NCBI GenBank assembly: GCA_034437455.1
Contig: DAOTUB010000163.1
Location: 1 to 7,232 of the forward strand
DNA from: DAOTUB01 sp034437455
GTDB taxonomy: Bacteria > Chloroflexota > Anaerolineae > B4-G1
Length of the DNA: 7,232 bases
Direction of reading: 5' to 3'
The notes under the pieces were generated by a model that was not told the DNA's origin, did not search any database, and worked only from the letters and a program-made list of their open reading frames with translations. The position numbers were made by a program, and so were the translations under genes. Shown one piece after another: positions 1-5,974 of the stretch; position 1 is the stretch's first letter, and every line of letters starts with the position of its first letter.

Positions 1-1
1 C

Positions 2-117
2 GGGTAAAGAAAGGCTTGTCTAGGACTTGAATCCTGAACAGAAAGGCCAAACCCCTATATATACCGGTTCGCCAAGCGAAGAACGTATATGTGGTGGTAG
101 GCTAAAAACTTTTATCC
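2..117 (+). other. Possible structured RNA or leader upstream of ybaB
   Basis: No gene is supported in the first 164 bases, but the stretch is rich in complementary segments that nest as a three-way junction. An outer helix pairs 2-9 with 109-117 (one wobble, one bulge). One arm pairs 17-25 with 32-40 (TGTCTAGGA with TCCTGAACA, one mismatch and one G.T), with GGC 13-15 opposite GCC 46-48. A second arm pairs ATATAC 59-64 with GTATAT 85-90 and GTTC 67-70 with GAAC 81-84, extended by CCTA 54-57 with TAGG 98-101. I do not recognise a known family: the SRP RNA, RNase P and tmRNA signatures I looked for are absent. It could be a 5' leader of ybaB-recR, the tail of an upstream RNA gene, or chance pairing. 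Confidence 0.25.
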
Positions 118-152
118 AAAGTCCAAGCAGATTGTAAATAGCTAGTTTTTTC

Positions 153-159
153 AGGAGGT
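153..159 (+). promoter_or_regulatory. Ribosome binding site of ybaB (decides a TTG start)
   Basis: AGGAGGT lies 5 bases upstream of the TTG at 165. It is a near-perfect Shine-Dalgarno at correct spacing. The first in-frame ATG, at 234, has only a weak purine stretch upstream. This supports the non-ATG start and the basic N-terminal extension it adds. Confidence 0.85.
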
Positions 160-164
160 CACAA

Positions 165-527
165 TTGGGAAAGAGAAGAATTAAACGAAGGAAGAGTCCG
201 TCTGGTGCGCCGGGAGGCAAATCCCAGAAGAACATGCTCCAGCAATTGCAGGGCTTGCAGCAAGAGATGCTCGAAGCTCAGGAGGAACTCGCCGAGATGA
301 CCGTCACCGCGACGGTGGGCGGCGGGGCCGTGGAGGCCGTCGTCACCGGCGAGCGGCGGCTGAAATCGCTCACCATCGCGCAAGAGGTGGTGGATCCCGA
401 AGATGTGGAGATGCTTCAAGATCTTGTCATCGCCGCCGTCAACGAGGGCATGGAGCAGGTGGATCGGACCACGACGGAGCGAATGTCGGATTTTACCGCC
501 GGGCTTGGCATCCCCGGCCTGACGTAG
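165..527 (+). CDS. ybaB: YbaB/EbfC-family nucleoid-associated DNA-binding protein
   Basis: 120-residue small DNA-binding protein of the YbaB/EbfC family. The family forms dimers that bind DNA and help organise the nucleoid, and its gene usually sits just upstream of recR, as here. Visible family features are a Gln/Glu-rich helix at about residues 24-45, the central strand region with a Gly-rich turn (VGGGAVEAVVTGERRLKSLTI, about 50-70, close to the family's G-x-V-x-V-x-x-x-G pattern), and a second helix with DLVIAAVNEGM (about 86-96). The C-terminus ends in the usual GLGIPGL-type tail. Translation starts at TTG 165, supported by AGGAGGT five bases upstream. This start adds a very basic tail (KRRIKRRK, residues 3-10) where the family usually has a Gly/Met-rich N-terminus. 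Initiation at ATG 234 would leave about 97 residues. The stop is 6 bases before the recR start, so the two are probably co-transcribed and linked in recombinational repair. Confidence 0.93.
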   Translation: MGKRRIKRRKSPSGAPGGKSQKNMLQQLQGLQQEMLEAQEELAEMTVTATVGGGAVEAVVTGERRLKSLTIAQEVVDPEDVEMLQDLVIAAVNEGMEQVDRTTTERMSDFTAGLGIPGLT

Positions 528-533
528 ACAGAG

Positions 534-1148
534 ATGATGCGCACGCCTACCTCTTCAGTCCCCGCCTCGGTGACGCGGCTCATCGAGGAGCTTGCGGAGC
601 TGCCGGGCATTGGCCGCAAGACCGCCGCCCGACTCACCTACTTTTTGCTGCGCGGCAAATCGGATCTGGCGATCCGGCTGGCCGAGGCTCTGCGCGAGCT
701 GAACGAGCGCACCCGGTTCTGCTCCGTCTGCTACAACATCACCGAGGATGACCCCTGTCCTGTCTGTGCAGACCCTGGACGCGATCGCGGCACCTTGTGT
801 GTGGTCGAGGAGCCGCTCGATGTGCTGGCGATCGAGCAGGCCGGGGTGTATCAGGGGATCTACCACGTCTTGCACGGCGTGCTGGCTCCCTCGGAGGGGA
901 TGTTTGTCGAGAATTTGCGCATCGGCGAACTGGTGGCCCGCATACGCAAGGGCGAGGTGAACGAGGTGATCCTGGCCACCAACCCCACGAGCGAAGGGGA
1001 CTGGACATCCTCCTACCTGCTGACCCAGTTGCGCCCGCTGGGCGTGCTCGTCACCCGCCTGGGCCGGGGCCTGCCGATGGGCGGCGACGTGGAGTACGCC
1101 GACGCGGTGACGCTCACGCGCGCGCTGGAAGGGCGGGAGGAGATCTAG
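534..1148 (+). CDS. recR: Recombination mediator protein RecR
   Basis: 204 residues, close to the roughly 200 usual for RecR. RecR works with RecO (and RecF) to load RecA on SSB-coated single-stranded DNA during gap repair. The domains are in standard order: a helix-hairpin-helix at 20-39 (ELAELPGIGRKTAARL region), a C4 zinc finger with Cys63, Cys66, Cys75 and Cys78, a Toprim domain from about 86 (CVVEEPLDVLAIE, then the TNPTSEGDWTSSYL segment), and a C-terminal GLPMGGDVEYAD Walker-B-like segment near 180-191. The usual EGEAT/EGDAT is EGDWT here, a mild change. Two adjacent ATG codons (534 and 537) could both start it, and the upstream SD (AGACAGAG) is weak. With only a 6-base gap after ybaB, translation is probably coupled. 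It ends tail to tail with coaBC, 36 bases apart, and I see no strong terminator hairpin between them. Confidence 0.97.
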   Translation: MMRTPTSSVPASVTRLIEELAELPGIGRKTAARLTYFLLRGKSDLAIRLAEALRELNERTRFCSVCYNITEDDPCPVCADPGRDRGTLCVVEEPLDVLAIEQAGVYQGIYHVLHGVLAPSEGMFVENLRIGELVARIRKGEVNEVILATNPTSEGDWTSSYLLTQLRPLGVLVTRLGRGLPMGGDVEYADAVTLTRALEGREEI

Positions 1149-1184
1149 CTTTCCGCGCCGCTGTCCCCGTTGTAGAGGTTAGTC

Positions 1185-2477
1185 TCAGTCCACCCCTTTC
1201 TCAGCCGCCAGCAGGCTGGCCACCCGCTCCAACACCACCTCGGCCACGGCGATCTTGCTCATCAAGGGTAGTTCCTCTATGTTTCCCTCTCGATTAAGGA
1301 GCACCACCCGGTTGGTCTCCGCGCCAAAGCCCGCATCGCGGGCGGTGATATCGTTGGCGACGATCAGGTCGAGGTTCTTGGCAGCCAGCTTGGCGCGGGC
1401 GTTTTCCACCACGTTCTGACTCTCGGCGGCAAAGCCGACCACGGCGCGGGGAAAGCCGGTCTCGGCCCGGTGGGCAGCGACGGCGGAGATTCTCTCCGTC
1501 CTTTGTCTGGTGACGGCGGAGAGAATGTCCTCCGTGCGGGCCAAGCGCAGAATCAGATCGTCTTTTCCCTTCTTGATTTTCTGTGGAGCGGCGACGATCG
1601 GGCGATAATCGGCGGGGGCGGCGGCCATCAGCAGCGCATCCGCTTGCCTGGCGGCGGAGAGGACAGCGTCGTGCATCTCCTGGACGGTGGCGATCTCCAC
1701 TCGCTCCGCTCCCACCGGCGTGGGTGAATTTGTGGCGCCAGTGATCAGCGTGACCTCTGCTCCCCGATCCAGCGCGGCCTGAGCGAGAGCAAATCCCTGC
1801 CGCCCCGAAGACGGATTGCTGAGGAAGCGAACCGGGTCGAGCGGCTCGCGGGTGGGACCGGCAGTGACCACGACGCGCCGCCCGGCCAGCGGTCCCTCTC
1901 GGCCCAGCACCAGCCGAACGTGGCCCAGGATTTCGTCGGGCTCCACCATGCGGCCCTCGCCCTCCAGTCCAGAGGCCATCCGCCCGCGAGCTGGCCCGGC
2001 AAAGTGGGCACCCCGTTCCCGCAGCGTGGCGGCGTTCGCCTGGGTGGCGGGATGCGCCCACATTCCCACGTCCATCGCCGGAGCGAGCAACACCGGGCAG
2101 CGAGCGGCCAGCGCCAGCGTGGTGAGGAGGTTATCGGCCAGGCCCTGCGCCATTTTCGCCATCGTGTGGGCAGTGGCCGGGGCGACGACCATCAGGTCGG
2201 CGGCCTCGGCCAACCCCACGTGAACGACGTGCGTGGGCAGGATCGCGTCCTCGCCCATCGTCGCGTCGAGCGCGCCCCACAGGCTGGTATAGACCGGGCG
2301 CCCGGTGAGGGATTGGAACGTGAGCGGCGTCACGAAGCGAAGCACCGCCTCCGTCATCACCACGTCCACATGAGCGCCGGCCTGGGTCAGGCGGCTGGCG
2401 AGGGTGCAGACTTTGTAAGCGGCGATACCTCCGGTGATGCCGAGCAAGATACGTTTGTCTTTGAGCAAAGGGATCAT
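1185..2477 (-). CDS. coaBC: Bifunctional phosphopantothenoylcysteine decarboxylase / phosphopantothenate-cysteine ligase
   Basis: Fused CoaBC (Dfp), 430 residues. It joins 4'-phosphopantothenate to cysteine with a nucleotide triphosphate (CoaB) and decarboxylates the product to 4'-phosphopantetheine (CoaC, FMN-dependent). The CoaC half (about 1-190) has GITGGIAAYK (13-22), the catalytic His86 in HVGLAEAADL, PATAHT (100-105) and PAMDVGMW (133-140). The CoaB half (about 195-430) has TAGPTREPLDPVRFLSN (205-221), PADYRP (288-293), KIKK (300-303) and VGFAAES. Two residues that matter in E. coli Dfp appear changed: the Asn of PxMNxxM is Asp136, and the flap Cys (Cys158 in E. coli) aligns with Ser169. 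I chose ATG 2477 because it overlaps the upstream toxin gene's stop as ATGA and fits the family N-terminus. An in-frame ATG at 2501 would add 8 residues, and neither start has a strong SD. The gene is separated from the other pathway genes by the toxin-antitoxin pair and probably depends on transcription through it. Confidence 0.96.
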   Translation of the reverse strand: MIPLLKDKRILLGITGGIAAYKVCTLASRLTQAGAHVDVVMTEAVLRFVTPLTFQSLTGRPVYTSLWGALDATMGEDAILPTHVVHVGLAEAADLMVVAPATAHTMAKMAQGLADNLLTTLALAARCPVLLAPAMDVGMWAHPATQANAATLRERGAHFAGPARGRMASGLEGEGRMVEPDEILGHVRLVLGREGPLAGRRVVVTAGPTREPLDPVRFLSNPSSGRQGFALAQAALDRGAEVTLITGATNSPTPVGAERVEIATVQEMHDAVLSAARQADALLMAAAPADYRPIVAAPQKIKKGKDDLILRLARTEDILSAVTRQRTERISAVAAHRAETGFPRAVVGFAAESQNVVENARAKLAAKNLDLIVANDITARDAGFGAETNRVVLLNREGNIEELPLMSKIAVAEVVLERVASLLAAEKGVD

Positions 2478-2833
2478 TTGATTGAATGTTCGTCCAACCA
2501 TCTCTGGACAAAGTCCAGCAAATCTTCCAGATTGGTGATGGTAGATGGCTCTGGCATTTCCTGATCTGGAAAATGCACGTGATGGGGAGCGGTAGCGATG
2601 CCAGGCCAGTGAGGGGCGTTATCCCAGCGTCGTCGCAAGGCGCCACTGGCTTCCATCCACTGGTAGGCATACTTGCGGCTTCCGTCAGCAAAGAGATAGT
2701 CGCGCAGTGTAAACCGACTGTCATCGAGCAGGACGGCGGACACCTGCAACATGTACGCAGAGCCTTCTTCCTCGTAGCGGACCACGCGCCAGGATTTGAA
2801 GAGAGATGCGTGGGCATCAAATAGCTGGAGCAT
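2474..2833 (-). CDS. TumE-family (DUF6516) toxin of a type II-like toxin-antitoxin pair
   Basis: 119-residue protein that I recognise as the TumE/DUF6516 family, annotated as the toxin of small two-gene modules. Its biochemical activity is not something I can state. The family's conserved core is visible: a run of beta strands (about 15-50, ending FTLRDYLFADGS), then YAYQW (55-59), RWDNAPHWP (69-77), PHHVH (83-87), and a C-terminal amphipathic helix (LEDLLDFVQRWL, 102-113). The length is normal for the family. The start ATG 2833 overlaps the end of the partner gene by 17 bases, has no good SD, and is therefore likely coupled to it. Its stop overlaps the preferred coaBC start by ATGA. A 60-base sample of its sequence (2521-2580) counts to 45% GC, against 57% for a sample of panC (4381-4440), which hints at a foreign origin. 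It breaks up an otherwise continuous pantothenate/CoA gene row. Confidence 0.85.
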   Translation of the reverse strand: MLQLFDAHASLFKSWRVVRYEEEGSAYMLQVSAVLLDDSRFTLRDYLFADGSRKYAYQWMEASGALRRRWDNAPHWPGIATAPHHVHFPDQEMPEPSTITNLEDLLDFVQRWLDEHSIK

Positions 2834-3143
2834 CGTCCAAAGATTTGGAGACGGCAGCTAGTTGAGCGTTGACCATCTCAATGGCGTCGGCATACCATTG
2901 CCACTGCAAGTAGTCGTCGTCGGCTGCAAAGTCTTCGCTGCCCTGGGCTGTGTAGCGGGCGCGCAGATCCTCCAGGGTGCAACCCCACCGAGCCTCTAAT
3001 TGCTGGATGGCAGCCTGATAACGGGCCAGGCGTCCCAGCAGGATCATGCGAGCATGTTGGCGGGCCGCCGCCAATGGATCAGGGTACCCCAGGGTAGTCA
3101 GGATGTCCTCAAGGGTATACGATTGAGCAAGTGTCTGCTGCAT
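2817..3143 (-). CDS. Putative antitoxin partner of the TumE-family toxin
   Basis: 108-residue, mostly helical, acidic protein. I assign it as antitoxin from its position (first gene of an overlapping pair with a TumE-family toxin) and from its likeness to the small helical proteins usually encoded upstream of that family. Visible features are an N-terminal segment LEDILTTLGYPDPLAAARQHA (11-31), a long helix with LARYQAAIQQLEARWG (39-54) followed by TLEDLRARY (56-64), and an acidic DDDYLQWQWYADAIEMV stretch (75-91). I see no clear helix-turn-helix, ribbon-helix-helix or AbrB fold. ATG 3143 is chosen because AAGGGG (3151-3156) sits 7 bases upstream. An in-frame GTG at 3185 would lie at or upstream of the predicted transcription start and is rejected. 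The protein could bind the palindrome over its own promoter, as many antitoxins do, but that is inference. Confidence 0.75.
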   Translation of the reverse strand: MQQTLAQSYTLEDILTTLGYPDPLAAARQHARMILLGRLARYQAAIQQLEARWGCTLEDLRARYTAQGSEDFAADDDYLQWQWYADAIEMVNAQLAAVSKSLDDAPAI

Positions 3144-3185
3144 CAAAAATCCCCTTGTTACCTCTCTCTCCTTCGGATAGCTCAC

Positions 3186-3205
3186 GAGCAGTATACCACT
3201 GGCTC
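3186..3205. promoter_or_regulatory. Imperfect palindrome covering the TA promoter -10 (candidate operator)
   Basis: On the + strand GAGCAGT (3186-3192) faces ACTGGCTC (3198-3205). The arms are inverted copies apart from one extra G in the right arm and are separated by 5 bases. The palindrome covers the -10 and the adjacent spacer, where a repressor would block RNA polymerase. Autoregulation by the antitoxin or the toxin-antitoxin complex is typical of such modules, but binding here is inferred from placement only. Confidence 0.35.
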
Positions 3206-3218
3206 ATTTGCCTGTCAA
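3190..3218 (-). promoter_or_regulatory. Consensus sigma-70 promoter of the toxin-antitoxin(-coaBC) unit
   Basis: Read on the - strand, TTGACA (3213-3218) is followed after exactly 17 bases by TATACT (3190-3195), with TGG just before the -10. The hexamers match 6/6 and 5/6. Transcription should begin near 3183, giving a leader of about 40 bases to ATG 3143. The -35 lies inside the last codons of coaX, so the promoter is internal to the larger operon and could supply coaBC independently of the panB promoter. Confidence 0.8.
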
Positions 3219-3980
3219 TCTATTCAACTCATAGATAATCCGCAACCCGTGCAGCGTGAGCCACGGATCCACCACATCAATGACGTCCGTCTCGCGGGCG
3301 ATGACCTCTGCCAGTCCTCCCGTGGCGATGATTTGCGTCTCGGGTCCCAACTCGGCCTTGAAGCGGGCCACCATCCCCTCCACGAGGCCGACGTAGCCAA
3401 AGAGCAGGCCGGACTGGATGGCGTGGGGGGTATTGTTCCCGATGGCCGACGGCGGGCGGGTCAGTTCCACCCGGGGCAGCTTGGCCGTCCGCTCGAAGAG
3501 CGCGCGGGCGGCGATGCCGATGCCAGGGGTGATGGCCCCGCCCAGGTAATCCCCTTCCGCAGAGATGGCGTCGAAGGTGGTGGCGGTGCCAAAGTCCACC
3601 ACGCAGGCCGGCACGCTGTACAGGACGCGCACGGCGGCGGCGTCCACCACGCGGTCGGCCCCCACTCCCTGGGGAGGTTCGTAGCGAATGCGCAAGCCGG
3701 TCTTTACTCCCACGTCCACCACCAGCGGCTCTTGCCCAATGTACTCCTGGCAGACTTGTCCAAAGACCTGCGTCAACGGCGGCACGACGCTGGCGATGGC
3801 GACGCCAGTCACCTGTTCGGGCCGGTAAGCCTGGTGGTGGAATAACTGATCCAACAGAATGCCGTACTCGTCGGGCATTTTCTCGTGGATGGTGCGGATG
3901 CGCCAGCGCGGGCCGAGTTTCTTGCCCTCGTACAGTCCGAAGGTGATGTTGGTGTTGCCGATATCAATGGCTAGAAGCAT
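3204..3980 (-). CDS. coaX: Type III pantothenate kinase
   Basis: 258 residues, the usual length for CoaX. It phosphorylates pantothenate to 4'-phosphopantothenate, the first committed step of CoA synthesis. Type III kinases belong to the ASKHA fold, depend on a monovalent cation, and are generally insensitive to CoA feedback. Diagnostic motifs are AIDIGNTN (4-11, phosphate binding), PPQGVGADR (102-110, pantothenate site with catalytic-base Asp109), VDFGTATTFD (128-137), GGAITPGI (147-154) and ATGGLAEVI (219-227). ATG 3980 matches the family N-terminus, and AAGGAG lies 10 bases upstream, overlapping the panC stop. An in-frame TTG at 4004 is rejected. The gap to panC is 7 bases, so the two are co-transcribed and probably coupled. 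The last codons of the gene contain the -35 of the toxin-antitoxin promoter. Confidence 0.96.
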   Translation of the reverse strand: MLLAIDIGNTNITFGLYEGKKLGPRWRIRTIHEKMPDEYGILLDQLFHHQAYRPEQVTGVAIASVVPPLTQVFGQVCQEYIGQEPLVVDVGVKTGLRIRYEPPQGVGADRVVDAAAVRVLYSVPACVVDFGTATTFDAISAEGDYLGGAITPGIGIAARALFERTAKLPRVELTRPPSAIGNNTPHAIQSGLLFGYVGLVEGMVARFKAELGPETQIIATGGLAEVIARETDVIDVVDPWLTLHGLRIIYELNRLTGK

Positions 3981-3987
3981 CTGGAAA

Positions 3988-4830
3988 TCACTCCTTTTCT
4001 CCAAGCACCACGTTATCGATCAGGCGCGTCTGGCCCACAAAGACGGCCAGAGAAAGCAGCGCCCTGTCGGCGACCATCTCCAACTCCTGGAGCGTTTCGG
4101 GGTGGGCGCAGGAGACATATTGGAGACGGGCGAGCGGCTCACCTCCGATGATCTCGGTCACGATGCGGCGCAATTGCTCGGCGTCCCGTTCGCCCGCCTC
4201 AAACGCGGCGCGGGCGGCCGTAAGCCCTCGATGGAGCACGGTAGCGGCCTGCCGCTCTTGAGGGTTTAGATAGGTGTTGCGGCTGGACATTGCCAACCCG
4301 TCCGGCTCGCGCACGATGGGACAGATCACGATCTCGATGGGAAAGTTCAGGTCGCGCGTCATCCGCTGGATGACGACGGCTTGTTGGGCGTCCTTCTGCC
4401 CAAAGTACGCTTTCTGGGGCTGAACGCCGGTGAACAGCTTGGCCACCACCGTCGCCACGCCGCGGAAGTGTCCGGGGCGCATGCTGCCCTCCAGCGGCTG
4501 CGTGACCTCCTCCACGGTGACCCAGGTCTGGAAGCCCGGCGGGTACATCACCTCTGGTGTGGGCGTCCAGACCAGGTCGGCGCCCTCGGCTTCCAGCAGG
4601 CTCAGGTCGCGAGGCAGGTCGCGTGGGTAGGTGGATAGATCCTCCTCGGGGCTGAACTGGGTGGGGTTGACAAAGATGCTGGCCGCGACACCGGCGCATT
4701 CGGCCCGCGCCCGGCGCACCAGCGAGATATGCCCTTCGTGCAAGTATCCCATCGTGGGCACGAGGCCCACCGGCTCGGAGAGTCGCGCGCGCGCAGCATG
4801 CAACTCGGAAAGTGTTGTAACAGTCTGCAT
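3988..4830 (-). CDS. panC: Pantothenate synthetase (pantoate-beta-alanine ligase)
   Basis: 280 residues, normal for PanC. It condenses pantoate with beta-alanine, using ATP through a pantoyl-adenylate intermediate, to make pantothenate in the cytoplasm. It belongs to the nucleotidyltransferase superfamily: the HIGH-like site is PTMGYLHEGH (25-34), followed by FVNPTQF (53-59), FRGVATVVAKLF (122-133), YFGQKDAQQ (142-150) and the KMSKS-like REPDGLAMSSRN (174-185). All expected motifs are intact. ATG 4830 is supported by GGAGG four bases upstream. It leads directly into coaX. Upstream it is separated from panE by 242 bases that are nearly filled by a foldback repeat. That gap may hold a weak promoter of its own (an outward TTGACG in the repeat arm), or the gene may be read from the panB promoter. 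The beta-alanine supplier panD is not in the window. Confidence 0.98.
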   Translation of the reverse strand: MQTVTTLSELHAARARLSEPVGLVPTMGYLHEGHISLVRRARAECAGVAASIFVNPTQFSPEEDLSTYPRDLPRDLSLLEAEGADLVWTPTPEVMYPPGFQTWVTVEEVTQPLEGSMRPGHFRGVATVVAKLFTGVQPQKAYFGQKDAQQAVVIQRMTRDLNFPIEIVICPIVREPDGLAMSSRNTYLNPQERQAATVLHRGLTAARAAFEAGERDAEQLRRIVTEIIGGEPLARLQYVSCAHPETLQELEMVADRALLSLAVFVGQTRLIDNVVLGEKE

Positions 4831-4848
4831 GTTTCCTCCGTATTCGAT

Positions 4849-5065
4849 GGAGTAAGGGAGAAGCCCCTATGCGCGTCAATCTAACGTTTGAACGAGTAAG
4901 AAGCGTCGGCTGAGTAGGACCTGGAACGAAGTGGAAGGCCCGTATCAAAGCCAAGCGACTTTGCAAGACCCGCTCCCTTGGTTTCGATACACCTTCGGCA
5001 CTCAACCAGCGGTCGCTAACCTTAAATTGACGCGCATGGAAAAGCTTTCCCCTATTTCTTACTCC
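4849..5065. repeat. Foldback (MITE-like) palindromic element between panE and panC
   Basis: The whole panE-panC gap (4831-5072) holds no gene and is built of inverted repeats. The outer arms are GGAGTAAG (4849-4856) and CTTACTCC (5058-5065). A perfect 12-base pair of arms follows, ATGCGCGTCAAT (4869-4880) with ATTGACGCGCAT (5026-5037), which continues to 20 bases with two mismatches (to 4888 and from 5018). A central pair is GTATCAAAGCCAAG (4942-4955) with CTTGGTTTCGATAC (4977-4990). Between them the halves also match in part (GTGGAAGG near 4931 against CCTTCGGCAC near 4992). The direct repeat CCCCTAT at 4864-4870 and 5049-5055 could be a remnant target duplication. No open frame runs inside it. 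The 'GGTTTCGATAC...ACTCAACC' style resembles intergenic palindromes common in several bacterial phyla. It could act as an RNA processing or attenuation site between panE and panC. Confidence 0.7.
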
Positions 5066-5072
5066 CTACTTC

Positions 5073-5972
5073 CTACTCCCTCACGGCCTTGACCAGTAGC
5101 CAGAGCGTCCGATTCACCGGCGTGGGAACGCCGCACTGCTCGCCGACCTTGACGATGGCCCCGCAGATGGCGTCTATCTCGGTGGGAGCGTCGCGCAGTA
5201 TATCCTGGAACATCGAGGAGTGGTTGACGGCGGTGCGGCGCGCCACGTCCTCAGAAGCGGCGACCGGGTCCGGGAAGGTCAGTTGGCGGCCCATCGCTGC
5301 GGCGACGTCGGCGGCCTCGCGGGCCAGCTCGCCCATCAGGGCGCGGGCCGAGGGGTGGTTCAGCAGCTCGCCGTTGGGGACGCGCAGCAGGGCGGTGAGC
5401 GGGTTGATGGCGGCGTTGATCACCAGTTTGCTCCACAACAGATCGTCGGCTTCCGGCACGATCTGGATCGCAAAACCGGCTCCTCGCAGTAGCTCTGCCA
5501 GCGGGTCCAGCCGGGGATGTTCTCCCAACGAGATGACGCCCTCCCCTCCAGGACGCACGCGCCCAGGCCCCACGAGCGTGGCCCCGGTGGTGGTCACGCC
5601 CAGCGCCACACGGGGCGCGCCCAGGGCACGCTCCAGGCTCTCGCGGTTGCCCAGGCCGTTTTGCAGCGTGAGCGCCAGCCCGTCCGGCGACAGGCACTCG
5701 GCCAGTTGCCGCGCGGCGCGCTCCGTCTGCCAGGATTTGACCAGCACGAGGGCGAAGCGAGCACCCACACAATCGCCCGGGTCGGCGGTGGCCTGCACCG
5801 GGTAGGCCTGCTCGGAGCCGTCGGCGGTCAGGCGGACGCCGTGAGCGCGCAGCGCCTCCAATCCCTCCGGCCAGGTTCCCAACATCGTCACCTGCACGCC
5901 CGCAGCCGAAAGCCGGGACGCAAACAGGCAAGCCAGCGCCCCCGTCCCTACGATGAGAAGAGATTCGCTCAT
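5073..5972 (-). CDS. panE: 2-dehydropantoate 2-reductase (ketopantoate reductase)
   Basis: 299 residues, standard for PanE/ApbA. It reduces ketopantoate to pantoate with NADPH. The N-terminal Rossmann domain carries IVGTGALACLFASRL (7-21), a G-x-G-x-x-A version of the dinucleotide fingerprint that is common in NADP-binding enzymes. Lys79 (VLVKSWQT) and NGLGN (105-109) follow. The C-terminal helical domain has WSKLVINAAINPLTAL (180-195), with catalytic Lys182 and Asn186, and SSMFQDI...TEID (252-266), giving the substrate-binding Ser and Glu265. The key residues aligned by eye with E. coli PanE are all present. ATG 5972 lies 2 bases after the panB stop, with GGGAGAG upstream overlapping the end of panB, so translation is coupled. 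An in-frame upstream extension to 6008 would overlap panB and is rejected. The gene is followed by the foldback element. Confidence 0.93.
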   Translation of the reverse strand: MSESLLIVGTGALACLFASRLSAAGVQVTMLGTWPEGLEALRAHGVRLTADGSEQAYPVQATADPGDCVGARFALVLVKSWQTERAARQLAECLSPDGLALTLQNGLGNRESLERALGAPRVALGVTTTGATLVGPGRVRPGGEGVISLGEHPRLDPLAELLRGAGFAIQIVPEADDLLWSKLVINAAINPLTALLRVPNGELLNHPSARALMGELAREAADVAAAMGRQLTFPDPVAASEDVARRTAVNHSSMFQDILRDAPTEIDAICGAIVKVGEQCGVPTPVNRTLWLLVKAVRE

Positions 5973-5974
5973 CG

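Noticed and set aside
59..90. Hairpin as a rho-independent terminator of an upstream gene
   Set aside because: It is bulged, AT-rich and not followed by a T-run, so it is treated only as part of the possible structured leader.
1149..1184. Terminator between convergent recR and coaBC
   Set aside because: The 36-base gap has no stable stem or T-run that I can see, so none is called.
2478..2501. ATG 2501 as the coaBC start
   Set aside because: It is possible, but it adds 8 residues outside the family N-terminus. The ATGA overlap at 2477 is the more typical arrangement. Neither has a strong SD, so the choice is not certain.
3144..3185. GTG start at 3185 for the antitoxin gene
   Set aside because: It sits at or upstream of the predicted transcription start. 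ATG 3143 has AAGGGG at proper spacing.
3000..3845. Open frame of 281 codons on the + strand
   Set aside because: It lies antisense mostly to coaX and partly to the antitoxin gene, has low-complexity His/Gly/Asp-rich content and no family likeness. It is a shadow of GC-rich coding DNA.
5041..5085. Short direct repeat TACTCCCT near the panE end as a tandem array
   Set aside because: There are only two imperfect copies in a C/T-rich stretch. It is too little to call a repeat array, and part of it belongs to the foldback outer arm.
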